Part shown: positions 10,136 to 22,195 of the stretch, in pieces
How the letters are laid out: each line of letters starts with the position of its first letter
Position numbering within the stretch: the first letter of the stretch is position 1
Assembly (NCBI GenBank): GCA_030762895.1
Contig: CM061063.1
Location: 101,578,210-101,642,209, forward strand
Length of the DNA stretch: 64,000 bases
Direction of reading: 5' to 3'
Source: Sophora flavescens
Taxonomy: Eukaryota > Streptophyta > Magnoliopsida > Fabales > Fabaceae
Position numbers and translations under genes: made by a program
The notes under the pieces: generated by a model
Database searches by the model: none
What the model saw: the letters and a program-made list of their open reading frames with translations, nothing else
What the model was told of the DNA's origin: nothing

Positions 10136-11702
10136 TGTTGTGACTCCGGCAAGTGTACCGGGTCGTCGCAAGTAATAAAAACACGGTAAGATTCTACCGA
10201 GGTCGAACACAAGGATTGGGTTACCAATTCTACTAAATTGTCGCGAAATCCGATACGTTGGTTAAGCAATAGAAGGTGGTTGAGAGAAAAAGATTGAGAT
10301 CGCAAATTCAATAATCGATTCAAATAACGCTACGGTGATTAAATTCAGAAATAAAAGCATCTAAGGTTTCGAATCCACCTACCCAATCATGCAAAGTACC
10401 CAAGTGATGATATTCTCCTCCCTAAGTTCAATTTTAATGTCAACCGGGACCCCTAAATTCTCCTAAATCCACTTCCGTGCTCATTAGGACGTATTCGATG
10501 ATTTGAGTTAATTACTTGCTAGGTCTCTTAACCCTAATCTCGAATTCTATTAATTCTTGTTCCCTAATGGTTGCATCGATCTCCTACTCACTCTCGTGCA
10601 ATACTCGACCGATGTTCCCAATTCAAGTTCTAAAACGTGAATCGCCGCTAGGCCTCAACACGCTTAACTAGTCGATCACGCTAGCATATAATCGACACAA
10701 TGAAAACAGAATTGGAAAATCATAATTGAATTAAAGGAGAGAGAGTTACATTACATGAACACTATGCCGCCATGGGTGGCTTCATCGATCCCCTAGACAA
10801 GAGGATTAGTTCCTCATGTCCGTAACAACAACGCACGTACAATCGGAATTCATCCTAAGCCTATGAATTAAGAGAAAAGAAGAGAAGAAGAAATCCCAGA
10901 ATAAGGGTTACAAAAAGTCTCTGAAAATTCTGATCCAAAAAATTCTCTTTTCTGTTCTGATCTGCTCTATTTATAAGGAGGCCACGCGTCACGGCCGTGA
11001 TGGCCATCACGGCCAGGCCGTGACGGCTTCTGCTTCTGGCGCACTTCTGAGATTTGAACATTCGCGACGCGAAGGATGTCTCGTGACGCGAGTCTTCTTG
11101 TCACGGCCCGTGATGTCAGTCACGGCCAGGCCGTGATGTTCTCTGCCTTGTGTGGATTTTAGGTCACGGCCGTGATATACATCACGGCTAGGCCGTGATG
11201 GTCTCTGACTTGTATGGCTTTTAGGTCACGGCCGTGATATACATCACGGCTAGGCCGTGATGGTCTCTGATTCCGGTACTTTTCTGGAGTTCACACACTC
11301 GCGACGCGAAGGACGTATCGGGACGCGTACCTTCCCCGTCACGGCCCGTGATGTCAATCACGGCTAGGCCGTGATGGTCTCTGTCTTCCCAGATCTTCAA
11401 ACTATCGCGGGGCGAGCCTCCTCTCGCGGGGCGAGAATCCCCAGAATGGCAATCTCCACTATTTGTTGACTTTCCTTAATTCTTAGAGCCTCACTTATGG
11501 ACCTGAAAACAACACAAGCAACCACAAGCGTAATTCTCTCCAAAATAACCTAAAAACTACACAAAAGACGCAAAACGAGTCAAAGTCCAACTCAGGAACG
11601 AAACAAGGCAAATTTGGGCGAAAACGAGAGTAAACTCGAATAAATTGGCACGTAAACCCTAGTTCATCTAGTCATAAAACTAGATAAGCCAGAGGCTTAT
11701 CA
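10136..11702 (-). repeat. 5' LTR of the Athila-like element (1567 bp)
   Basis: It runs from TGATAAGCC (11702, minus) to GAGTCACAACA (10136). It is nearly the same as the 3' LTR, with a few substitutions and single rather than triple copies of the 23-bp motif at 11235-11260. A TATAAATA box lies at 10968-10975 and GC-rich words at 10988-11440. Confidence 0.93.
10968..10975 (-). promoter_or_regulatory. TATA box driving the gag-pro transcript
   Basis: TATAAATA on the minus strand in the 5' LTR, immediately downstream of the cluster of CACGGCCGTGAT words. Position and motif suggest the element promoter. Confidence 0.65.
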
Positions 11703-11707
11703 GAAAG
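11703..11707. repeat. Target-site duplication GAAAG (right)
   Basis: Partner of 4043-4047. Confidence 0.95.
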
Positions 11708-14338
11708 CCGGTCTACGTTTTCACTGAAAGTAAAAGTTTACTGAGCAGAAAACCTAATTTTGACCCATGAACGAAACCATTGGTGTTTTTATCGTATTTC
11801 CTTCAACCTTGGTGATTTTCTAAAATTTAGGTTCGGAAATAAAATATAATGTTTTATCCAGGCGAAATCTTCGGAAATTACGATCAGGAACTTGAATCGG
11901 GTAAACAACGGAGCAGAATGAAGAGCTGAGAAGACTGAGGTGACTTGTTGGAGTTGAAGTGACTTGATGGACTAAAGTCTATGTCACATCAAAGAAAAAT
12001 CATCATTACACTTTTTCAATTATAATGTATTTTATTCCAAAATCATTTTTCTCTCACTTTCTCCAACCAAAGAACCCTTAACCAAACTTGGAGCCAAAGC
12101 ACTCCATTCTCTCTCCCTCTCCAGGGCCTCACACCCTTCTTTGGTAATATATACACTCCTCATTTTTCATTCATGGTTTACACTCTCAAAAACCATGTTT
12201 TCTACTTAAAAACTCCATTGATTTTCTTCAAGAGTTCATCATCTACACTCTTTTTATTCAAGCTTCAAGGGTAATACTTTATTCTCTTATTCATCTAAGT
12301 TCTTTCCTTCACTTTCTTGTTGAGTTTATGACATGTTTTTACATTTATCATTCTCAGATCTATAACTTCCAAAATCTCTAGAAATTAGTAGAAAAATCTG
12401 TTTGACTTGAAACCAATTTCTATAGACTCACAATGATCTCTATAATCATTATCTAAGAGCATTAATCAAGAAAATTTTCCTTCCCTGTTTTCCTAAAGAG
12501 GCTGATATTATGTTGTGTTGGAGCAAGAAAGTTTTTGTTTCAATTTTTGAAATATGATCATTGATTTAAGCTCTTCAATACCTTTTGTTGTCCAATATAA
12601 AAGCTTGAGAAGCTTGAAAATCTCTAGCCTATTTTATGTGTCTTGGCCGAAACCCTAAGCTTGTGGCTTAGAGGAGTTTTTATTCACTCTTTGTTAAATG
12701 ATCATTGATTATGAATCTTTAATACTTAAGGATCATTAATCCATGAGTTAGTGAAAGTTTGATATCTCAAACCCTATTTTGTCATCATGGCCGAATCTAT
12801 GCCTAGGGGAGATTAGATGTTTTTGGTTGTTTTTAACTTGTGTTATGTGTTGGAATCTTTATACTTCTGTCGTGAATCAAGACGAGGAAGATCATAGCAC
12901 TCAACAAAGAACGAAAGACTTTGTTTGCTTTGGAATCAGGTAAAGGGAGCTTACCTGAGAGATTTTTCCCGATAGCTATATGCTATTATTTGTGGTTTGT
13001 TAAGTTGTTTTAAATTTTATTGTGATTTCCAGAGTTTATCTAATATGGTTAAATTATGTGTTTTACATATCCGAGCTTGATGATTTATTTGTAGAAATGT
13101 GTTATAGCTTTGAGATATGGCATGAACTGTATTATTTGAAATGACGTTGATGAGAAAATTATATTGTTGTGGATTGTTGTCTGAGAAGTCAGACATTCGT
13201 CAGTGCTCCATCAATTATTGAGATAAAAGCCTTAAAAAGTCTTATGAGGAATTTTGACAATGATAATATTTAGTTGATGATTTCTATTGATAAAAGAGAA
13301 AGTAATGGATAATTACAAGGATGAAATCGTAAAAATATTTCAGTACGTTATCTTTTTCAAAATGTAGATGAAAAGTTATTTTAAGAAATTTATGTGTCAA
13401 TTTCTTTTGATGAAAGAAGAAGAATAAGAATGGAATTGTGAAATAAATACATTTTATTTTGTTATCAATTTCAAGAATGAAGTGGAAAATCATTTTAAGA
13501 ACTAAGTGTTAAAATATTTTGAAGTTAGAGGAAAATCATTTGACTTATAAATCATTCTAATATAAATGAAAACCATTTGGAAATATGTTTTTGAAGAAAA
13601 ACCTTTGAGGAAATAATTTGTATTATTTCAGACAGAAATGGATTTAAAAGGATTTTACAAAGTATTGATGCTGTTTCGGAAAAGGAGGAATTTCAAAGGA
13701 AAATTGAATTGAGACAAACCAGGAATTTCTCAATAACTTAGCTTTTATAAATGAATTTCAACTGGAAAGAATTTTCTATGAAATACTTTTATTCAACAAA
13801 AATATGCCGGCAAGCTTGGATAAGTTGCAGAGGTTTCGTTTTGAATTTGTGTTTCACTGAACGAAAAAGAATAAACACGTTGAAAAATTAATCTAGTATA
13901 CGAGACGTCGGATACTAGTGTTCTGTAATATACACGTAGATCTTGGGTCCGTGTCACGTTGTGTGGACTTTGGATCCTAATCACGTTGTTGTGGACTTGA
14001 TGTCCTAATCACGTTGTGATAAATGTTGTTAAAGGTGAAATGTTGTTTTCTATGACCACAAGCCTAAGATTGGTGCATCGATTTAGAACATTGTGATTGA
14101 GCACTCGGACAACGTGTCTCGTGTTGATGTTGAATAATCTTAATACGTTGAATTTTATGTATAGTCATTAGCCTTTGAGTTCCGACAAGAAAAGACAAAC
14201 ACAAAGAAAATGTTGAGAACAATTGTTTTTCATGCATTTTTGGCAGACGTGCCAAGCATTGTTAGGAGTGATGCCTTGATGGACGGGGTATTCACATCAC
14301 GTGGTAGCATTGTGCCTTGATGGACAATGAATTCATAA

Positions 14339-14485
14339 GATTGATGATTGCATCCTGAATTGGACAGTGTGCTATGAAAATCCATAAGATTGTTCACTGC
14401 ATCCTAAATTGGACAGTGTGCTATGGAATCCATAAGATTGATCACTGCATCCTGTACTGGACAATGTGTTATGGAAAAGATAAAA
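14339..14485 (+). repeat. Three tandem copies of a 48-49 bp unit
   Basis: Units start GATTGATGATTGCATCC, GATTGTTCACTGCATCC and GATTGATCACTGCATCC at 14339, 14388 and 14436. Each contains a TTGGACAGTGTGCTATG word. They sit at the end of the plus-oriented LTR-like segment. Confidence 0.8.
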
Positions 14486-15870
14486 TGTGACACCCTGCTA
14501 CCCCGTATGTTATAAAGCATAAAAGGTAAAGATAAAAAGCATAAACATATGCCCTTTATTAAAAAAGTTCATGGTTAGAAAGGTCTCACATGAACTAGTT
14601 CATCAAAAACATGGAAATATAAAACCAAGTTTAAGCAAATAAAAACATAACATGAAACTAAAGCAAACATAACCCAACCCCGATGTTACATCACAGAGCT
14701 GGTATAACCAATCCGATTAAAAATCTGATAAACAAACTGAAACTAAACATAACTAACTACTAGAAGCGGCTCCTCAGAGTCACTCTTCAGCAAGCTGCTC
14801 ACCGTCCTCTGCATAACACAAAAGAGTACATGCCAAACAGAAATAGAGAAACGGGGAGTAAGAAAACATATAATCACAACGGCATGGAGATAGGAAGCAA
14901 GATAAACATACATCAAGGCACAACAACACATAGGCATACATGTACATAATAAGCATTATATCATTCATCATAAATCAACCAAGTATGCTATGCGGTGCAA
15001 TGCAACACTACTCCGCTACTCCATTAAGCATGTGTATCCAACTAACTCAGGATGCCAACTTCGGAGTTACATATCTGTATTGGCCATAAAAGCACCAATA
15101 CCGGCAGTTCCCCACCGTGGAGGAACCCCTTGGACAGTCGACGTATCATAACAGGATATGCCACCTCAGGGGCGCACGGTTCACCAAACCATGGGTGAAC
15201 CACCTGAGACTTGGGTCAGATCATCATAACTAGGACGACCTCCCTTATGTTAAACATCCCCCTCAACATCAATTCCAATGCTCTATGCAAATAGAACAAC
15301 AACAAACAAGGCAACCGCCTCCTTTGCTTGGGCCTAAAAGCACCCAAGACTTATCACCAACATCAACATCAACACCTTAGACCCAAACCGTGGGGTCAAG
15401 GCCCCCTTGGCCAAAAAGCACCAAGGTCCAACTTAACAACACCTCGACCATCAAGCAGCGAGGCCACCTTGGCCAAAAAGCACCAAAGCCCAACAACATG
15501 CGGTAACCTATTAGGTACCGACTTAACCAATTCATCTTTATAATCCTATTAATTAATCTTTAACCAAGTTATCTAATTCCCATTATTCAGTTGGTATACT
15601 CTCATATCATTATTGGGGATAATTGGGGTCAAAACCCCTTACATTCCCTTAATTCAGATTCTGTCAAGGAGGGGAAGCACGAGCTTGCTTAATCCCTAGC
15701 ACGGTCGTGTTGCCACTTAAGTAGAGCACGGGCGTGCTTCGTTTTATGCATGACTGTGCTCTGATGAACGGTCATGATCCTACTCTGCATGACCGCGATT
15801 AATGTGCGGCCATCTTTCAAAATTCAAACTGGAGCACGAACGTGCTCCCTATTCAGCACGACCATGCTCT
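14486..15870 (+). mobile_element. LTR fragment of another Ty3/gypsy element
   Basis: Begins TGTGACACCCTGCTACCCCG, a Tekay/Del-like LTR start, directly after the tandem repeats, and ends abruptly at 15870 against truncated pol copy B. No coding region is recognisable. It includes a duplicated GGCCAAAAAGCACCAA word (about 15405-15490) and, at 15665-15870, repeated self-complementary words of the AGCACGGTCGTG/AGCACGAACGTGCT type, resembling the GC-rich clusters of the Athila LTRs but with a different word. Family is inferred from the terminus only. Confidence 0.5.
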
Positions 15871-18653
15871 AGGAGTTAGTTTCTTTGCTTTCATCATTCT
15901 ACCAAACTCAGTTGTCAGGGTAACTCTCAAGAACACATGATCACCTTCCTGGAATTCGAGCGCCTTCCTCCTTTTGTCATGGTAGCTCTTTTGCCTCCTT
16001 TGTGCGAATTTCATCCTTTCCTGAATCATTCTTATCTTTTCGGTGGTTTCTTGCACTATTTCAGGTCCTAGCACCAAATTATCTCCAGGTTCATTCCAAC
16101 ACAAGGGTGTCCTACATCTCCTCCCATAAAGAGCCTCATAAGGTGTCATCTCAATACTGGAATGAAAACTGGTGTTGTGGGTGAACTCTATAAGGGGCAA
16201 AAACTTGTCCCAACTACCCGGCTGCTTTAGCACACAAGCTCTCAACAAGTCCTCCAAGGACTGGATGGTTCTCTCAGACTGCCCATCAGTCTGTGGGTGG
16301 TAAGCTGAACTAAGCCTAAGCTTTGTCCCTGAAGCATCCTGTAAACTATTCCAGAACTTAGAAGTAAATCTAGGATCTCTATCCAAAACTATGCTAGAGG
16401 GTACACCGTGAAGCCTAACTATCTCTCTGATGTAAAGCTTAGCCAACTTCTCAAAAGGATATTCCATATTCATCGGGATGAAATGGGCAGACTTAATCAG
16501 TCTATCCATAACAACCCATATAGCCTCAAAACCAGCTGGAGTCCGAGAGAGTCTAGACACAAAATCCATGTAGATGCTATCCCATTTCCATTATGGGATA
16601 TTCAACGGTTGCATCTTACCTGATAGCTTTTGGTGCTCTATCTTGGCCTTCTGGCACACTAAGCAAGCATACACAAACTGGCCACATCCTTTTTCATTCT
16701 AGGCCACCAAAACATACGCGTAAGATCCTAATACATCTTGGTGGCACCTGGGTGCACACTCAAACCGCTCATATGTCCTTCCTCAAGGATCAACTTTATA
16801 AGCTCAGGAACTTCTGGCACACAAACTCTATCCTTGCATCTCAAGACCCCATCACTTCCATCATGAAAACTAAGGTTTCTACCCTGAGCAAGCAACTCTC
16901 GTTGGTCTAAGAGAAACTTATCTAACTTCCAACCCTATCTAATCTGGTCCATCAAGCTATTGGTAACCTTCAAGGTACCAAGCCTAATAATCTTAGGGGT
17001 AAACTCGCAAGCTAGACTAAAATCTTTAAACTCTTCAATCAGATCCATCTCCATAACCATCAAAGCGAAGACGTGCAAGGCTTTCCTACTTAGGGCATCG
17101 GTCACTACATTGGCCTTTCCTGGGTGGTAGGTTAGATCAAACTCATAATCCTTCAAAAACTCCATCCACCTACGCTGCCTCATATTCTACTCCTTCTAGT
17201 CAAACAGATATTTTAAACTCTTATGATCGCTAAAGACCTCAAACATCGCCTCGTAAAAGTAATGCCTCCAAATCTTCAAGGCAAACACCACAGCTCCTAA
17301 CTCTAGGTCATGGGTAGGGTAGTTCTTCTTATGGGTTTTCAACTGCCTAGAAGCATAAGTTACTACCTTACCATTCTGCATCAACACACCACCTAAACCT
17401 TGTTTAGAAGCATCGCAGTACACTACGAAAGGTTTACTAGGATCTGGCAAAACTAATACTGGTGCTGATGTTACCCTATCTTTAAGGGTTTGGAAACTTT
17501 CCTCACACTTAGAGTCCCACACGAACAATTGTCCCTTCTTGGTCAGACGGGTTAAGGGTAAGGCTATCTTAGAGAAACCTTCTATAAACCTCCTATACTA
17601 CCCTGCTAAACCCAAGAAACTCCTAATCTCGGTCACTGACTTTGGCGCTTCCCATTGGAGCACCGTCTCAACCTTAGCCAGGTCAACGGCTATTCCACCT
17701 TTCGAGATCACGTGACCTAAGAAACTTAGCATACAACTGCTTCTCCTTAAGGGTCTGGAAGATAACCCTCAGGTGTTCCTCATGTTCCTCCTTGGTCTTG
17801 GAGTACACTAAGGTGTCATTTATAAACACCACCACAAACATATCCAGGTAAAGGTGAAAGGTCTTGTTCATGTAGTCCATGAAGACCGCAGGAGCATTGG
17901 TCACAACAAAGGGCATAACCAAGTACTCATAGTGACCGTAGCACATCCTAAACGCTGTATTCGGGATGTCCTCAGACTTAACCCAAATCTGATGGTACCC
18001 TGCCCTCAAGTCTATCTTAGAAAAGACACAAGCCCCTCTCAACTGAACCATAAGGTCATCAATCCTAGGAAGAGGATACCGATTCTTTATGGTCACTTTG
18101 TTGAGCTGCCGATAGTCGACACACAACCTCATACTGCCATCCTTCTTCTTTACTGACAACACTGGTGCTCCCCATGGAGACACACTAGGCCTAATGAACT
18201 GCTTCATCATCAGGTCCTCTATATGTTCCTTCAACTTGGCTATCTCTAGAGGAGACATTCTATAAGGTGTTATGGATATTAGCCCAGTGCCAGGCACTAA
18301 ATCTATGGTGAACTCGACATCTCCCTCTGAGGTCAAGTTATAAATATCCCCCGGGAAAACTTCAGGAAATTCTCGCACAACAGGCAATCTGGCGACATCA
18401 GGAGGGCTGCTCTCTACTTCAAGGGAAGCTAACATCATGTACACTTGGGCCTCGTCTCTCATCGAAGCTTTGACTTGGTTGGCAGATAGAATGGTCGGAT
18501 CCTTTAACTCCATAGGAGTGCCCAAAACTAAGGTCTTATCAAAACAGTTTAGAAGGACATGTTTGGAAGATAACCAGTCCATTCCAAGAATAACATCAAT
18601 GTCTTTAAAGGGTAAACATACAAGATCAACAGTAAAGGTTCTACCATCAATAA
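15871..18653 (-). pseudogene. Decayed Tekay/Del pol, copy B, 3'-truncated
   Basis: Closely similar to copy A and in the same orientation. From 18653 downward: the protease end leading into ILGMDWLSSKHVLLNCFDKT; reverse transcriptase in the 299-codon frame 17683-18582, where the catalytic box is FINDTLVYS, so the first Asp of the YxDD-type box is Asn; RNase H in 17196-17528 with the catalytic Asp kept (YCDAS); an integrase linker in 16935-17183; and an integrase core and C-terminal start in the intact 238-codon frame 15853-16569 (D-D-E residues in VMDRL, LDRDPRF and DGQSE). Homology stops at the integrase C-terminus (KKLTPR) where the LTR fragment ending at 15870 abuts; the chromodomain part is lost. 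Gag and the upstream protease are replaced by the LTR-like segment at 18654, exactly as in copy A. Confidence 0.9.
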
Positions 18654-18695
18654 TGTAACGCCCCGATTTCTCTATCTTTCTATAACAGTAAATAC

Positions 18696-18747
<52 letters not shown>

Positions 18748-21198
18748 TTATTTTTGATAAAACCCAAAGAATGATTTTGGATAAACTAAAATCATTGTCT
18801 TGCTCTACCTTACCCTATAAAGTCACGATTAAATTTTAGGTTGAAAATTAAGACGAAAGCCGATCTGCGTTTTCACTGACAGTAAAAGTTTATTGAGCAG
18901 AAAACCTAATTTTGACCCATGAACGAAACTATTGGTGTTTTTATCGTATTTCATTCAAACTTGGTGATTTTCAAAAATTTAGGTTCAGAAATAAAATATA
19001 ATGTTTTATATGGGCGAAATCTTCGGAAATTACGATCAAGAGCTTGAATCGGGTAAACAACGGAGCAGAATGAAAAGCTGAGAAGACTGAGGTGACTTGT
19101 TGGAGTTGAAGTGACTTGATGGACTAAAGTCTATGTCACATCAAAGAAAAATCATCATTACACTTTTTGAATTATAATGTATTTTATTCCAAAACTCGTT
19201 TTTCTCTCACTTTCTCCAACCAAACAACCCTTAACCAAACTTGGAGCGAAAGCACTCCATTCTCTTTTCCTCTCCACGGCCTCACACCCTTCTTTGGCAA
19301 TATATACACTCCTCATTTTTCATTCATGGTTTACACTCTCAAAATCCATGTTTTCTACCTAAAAACTCCATTGATTTTCTTCAAGAGTTCATCATCTACA
19401 CTCTTTTTATTCAAGCTTCAAGGGTAATACTTTATTCTCTTACTCATCTAAGTTCATTCATTCACTTACTTGTTGAGTTTATGACATGTTTTTCCATTTA
19501 TCATTCTTAGATCTATAACTTCCAAAATCTCTAGAAATTAATAGAAAAATCCGTTTGACCTGAAACCAGTTTCCATAGACTCACAATGATCTCTATTATC
19601 ATTATCTACGAGCATGCATCAAGCAAAATTTTCCTTCCCTATTTTTCTAAAGAGGCCGAACTTATGTTGTGTTGGAGCAAGAAAGTTTTTGTTTCAATTT
19701 TTGAAATATGATCATTGATTTAAGCTCTTCAATATCTTTTGTTGTCAAATCTAAAAACTTGAGAAGTTTGAAAATCTGTAGCCTATTTTATGTGTCTTTG
19801 TCGAAACCCTAAGCTTGTGGCTTAGAGGAGTTTTTATTCAATCTTTGTTAAATGATCATTGTTATGAATCTTTAATACTTAAGGATCATTAATCCATAAG
19901 TTAGTAAAAGTTTGATATCTCAAACCCTATTTTGTCATCATGGCCGAATCTATGCCTAGGGGAGATTAGATGGTTTTGGTTGTTTTTAACTTGTGTTATG
20001 TGTTGGAATCTTTAGACTTCCGTCGCGAAGCAAGTTGAGGAAGATCGTAGCACTCAACAAAGAACGAAAGACTTTGTTTGCTTTGGAATCAGGTAAAGGG
20101 AGCTTACCTGAGAGATTTTTCCCGATAGCTATATGCTATTATTTGTGGTCTGTTAAGTTGTTTTAAATTTTATTGTGATTTCCTGAGTTTATCTGATGTG
20201 GTTAAAATTGTGTGTTTCACATATCTGAGCTTGATGATTTATTTGTAGAAATGTGCTATAGCTTTGAGATATGGCATGAACTGTATTTTTTGAAATAATG
20301 TTGATGTGAAAATTAAATTGTTGTGGACTGTTGTCTGAGAAGTCTGACATTCGTCAATGCTCAATCGATTATTGAGATAAAAGCCTTAAAAAGCCTTATG
20401 CGGAATTTTGAGAATGATAATATTTAGTTGATGATTTTTTTTGATAAAAGAGAAAGTAATGGATAATTGCAAGGATGAAATCGTAAAAATATTTCAGTAC
20501 GTTATCTTTTTCAAAATGTAGATAAAAGTTATTTTAAGAAATTTATGTGTCAATTTCTTTTGATAAAAGAAGAAGAATAAGAATGGAATTGAGAAAGAAA
20601 TGCATTTTAGTATGCTTTCAGTTTCAAGAATGAAGTGGAAGATCATTTTAAGAAATAAGTGTTAAAATATTTTGAAGTTAGAGGAAAATCATTTGACTTA
20701 TAAATCATTCTAGTATAAATGAAAACCATTGGAAATATGTTTTTGAAGAAAAACCTTTGAGGAAATAATTTGTATTATTTCGATCAGGAATGGATTTAAA
20801 AGGATTTTACAATGTATAATGTTGTTTCGGAAAAGGAGGAATTTCAAAGGAAAATGGATTTGAGACAAATCAGGAATTTCTCAATAACTTAGCTTTTATA
20901 AATGAATTTCAATTGGAAAGAATTTTCTGTAAAATTCTTTTATTCAACAAAAATATTCCGGCAAGCTTGAATAAGTTGTCGAGGTTTCGTTTTGAATTTG
21001 TCTTTCACTGAACGAAAAAGAATCAACACGTTGAAATATTAATCTAGTATACGAGGCGTCGGATACTAGTGTTCTGGAATATACATGTAGATCTTGGATC
21101 CGTGTCACGTTGTTGTGCATTTTTGGTCCTAATCACGTTGTTGTGCACTTGATATGCTTGGTGTGGACTTGATGTCCTAATCACATTGTTGTGGATTT
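18654..21198 (+). mobile_element. Plus-oriented LTR-like segment fused to pol copy B
   Basis: Starts TGTAACGCCCCGATTTCTC at the same pol position as copy A and can be followed by eye in parallel with 3880-4047 plus 11703-13990. It is uninterrupted at the site where copy A received the Athila element. It ends by degeneration at about 21190 in AT-rich sequence, so the tandem repeats seen at 14339 are missing. No coding region is supportable. Confidence 0.6.
18696..18748. repeat. (TA)n(TG)n microsatellite
   Basis: About a dozen TA followed by about a dozen TG dinucleotides. The equivalent place in copy A (about 3922-3935) has only ATGTATATGTGTG, so the run expanded after the copies diverged. 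Confidence 0.9.
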
Positions 21199-21590
21199 GT
21201 TAAATTTTCAAAGAAAAAAAAATTAAAAATTTTTGAAAAAAAATTAAATAAAAATGTATTTTTAAAAAATATAAATAAAATTTTTGTTAAATTTTCAAAA
21301 AAAATATAAATAAAAAAGGTTTAATAAAAAAAGTAAATATAAAATATTTGTTACAAAAAATATAAATAAAAAGCATTTTTTAAAACAATGTTTAAAAAAA
21401 TTTGTTAAATTTTAAAAAAATAAAACAATTTTTTAAAAAATTCGAAAATAAATAAATAAATAAATGGTTTTTTAAAAAAATTTGTTAACTTTTCAAAAAA
21501 AATTAAAATTTTAAAAAAATCAAAAAAATAAAAAATTAAATAAAAAAAGATTTTTTTTTTAAAATTATGTTAAATAAACTAAAAAAGAGA
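21199..21590. repeat. A/T low-complexity block
   Basis: Nearly pure A/T with repeated TTAAAAAA, AAATAAA and TTTGTTAAATTTT words and no coding potential. It is a degenerate boundary between copy B and the MITE-rich stretch. Confidence 0.85.
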
Positions 21591-22187
21591 CACACATGTC
21601 GTCATTTGGGGATCAAACAGTGAAAAGTAAATCCCCTAATTAGTATATCATAGATTTTAGATATATCATTCAAAAACTGTGCAAAATTCAAAAACCATGT
21701 ATCAAAAACTGCGCAACTCTTTTATGCTTGTATACCAATATATCATTTAGAAAAGATTAGAAATTTTGTATTGGATTTTTTTAATTAAAAATTATTCATT
21801 TCTTTTATATTTAGGTTAGATTTCTTTGTTATCTTTTTCATTGATTTTTGTAACTTTGAATATTTACTAAAAAAATCATGTATTCCTTTTAAATCTTAAA
21901 ATTTTATTCAAATATTATAAATCCATATAGTCTATTCAAATCTTGTAAAGTCTTATGATAAAATCCTTTAAAATCCAAACATTAGAATCCTGATTATAAC
22001 AATCTTTTAAAAAAAGTCTTAAAAGTCGTTACATTCTTACATAGTCTTTTAAAATCCACGAGACTTTTTAAGGCCAAAACAATCCTTTAAAATTCCAATC
22101 CAATACACCCCCTAAGTTGATTTGTCTTGAAATTACACAAAACCCTCCATGCTTAAATTCAATCATAAATGCCTCTTTCTATGTAGT
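21591..22187. repeat. AT-rich interspersed repeat, also present near 40.6-41.0 kb
   Basis: 21850-22115 aligns by eye with 40750-40990 (shared words ATTAGAATCCTGATTATA, CTTTTAAAAAAAGTCTTAAA, CCACGAGACTTTTT). The right end TCCAATACACCCCCT looks like a MITE terminus, but the other end is not clear. No gene is visible. Confidence 0.5.
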
Positions 22188-22195
22188 GTTGTAAA

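Larger units (their letters stand above)
4048..11702 (-). mobile_element. Complete non-autonomous Athila-like retrotransposon encoding gag-protease only
   Basis: This is a 7655-bp element in minus orientation bounded by two LTRs (5' LTR 10136-11702, 3' LTR 4048-5662) and a GAAAG target duplication. The primer binding site next to the 5' LTR is an 18-base match to the 3' end of plant tRNA-Asp, the usual primer for Athila. The interior (5663-10135) holds only gag and aspartic protease (7134-9854); reverse transcriptase, RNase H and integrase are absent. A post-pol leader hairpin, a purine-rich stretch and a polypurine tract follow. The layout matches the group called TR-GAG or non-autonomous Athila derivatives. 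It would need enzymes from a related element. LTRs are very similar by eye, implying a recent insertion relative to its surroundings. Confidence 0.92.
3880..14485 (+). mobile_element. Plus-oriented LTR-like segment fused to pol copy A (interrupted by the Athila element at 4048-11702)
   Basis: At 3880 the minus-strand pol stops and a plus-strand sequence starting TGTAACGTCCCGATTTC begins, a typical Ty3 LTR start. The segment resumes at 11703 after the Athila insertion and runs about 2.8 kb further to 14485. It holds pyrimidine-rich stretches, an AATATATACACTCC TATA-like box at about 12147-12160, and no gag or pol coding on either strand. The same segment follows pol copy B from 18654. Without the 7.66 kb insertion and one GAAAG duplicate it is about 2.95 kb. 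Whether it is one full LTR is not certain, because no matching second end is visible. Confidence 0.6.

Noticed and set aside
10090..10323. Frames starting MNRLLNLR at 4017-4235 and 10090-10323
   Set aside because: Both lie in the U5/R end of the two LTRs and are identical only because the LTRs are; no protein family.
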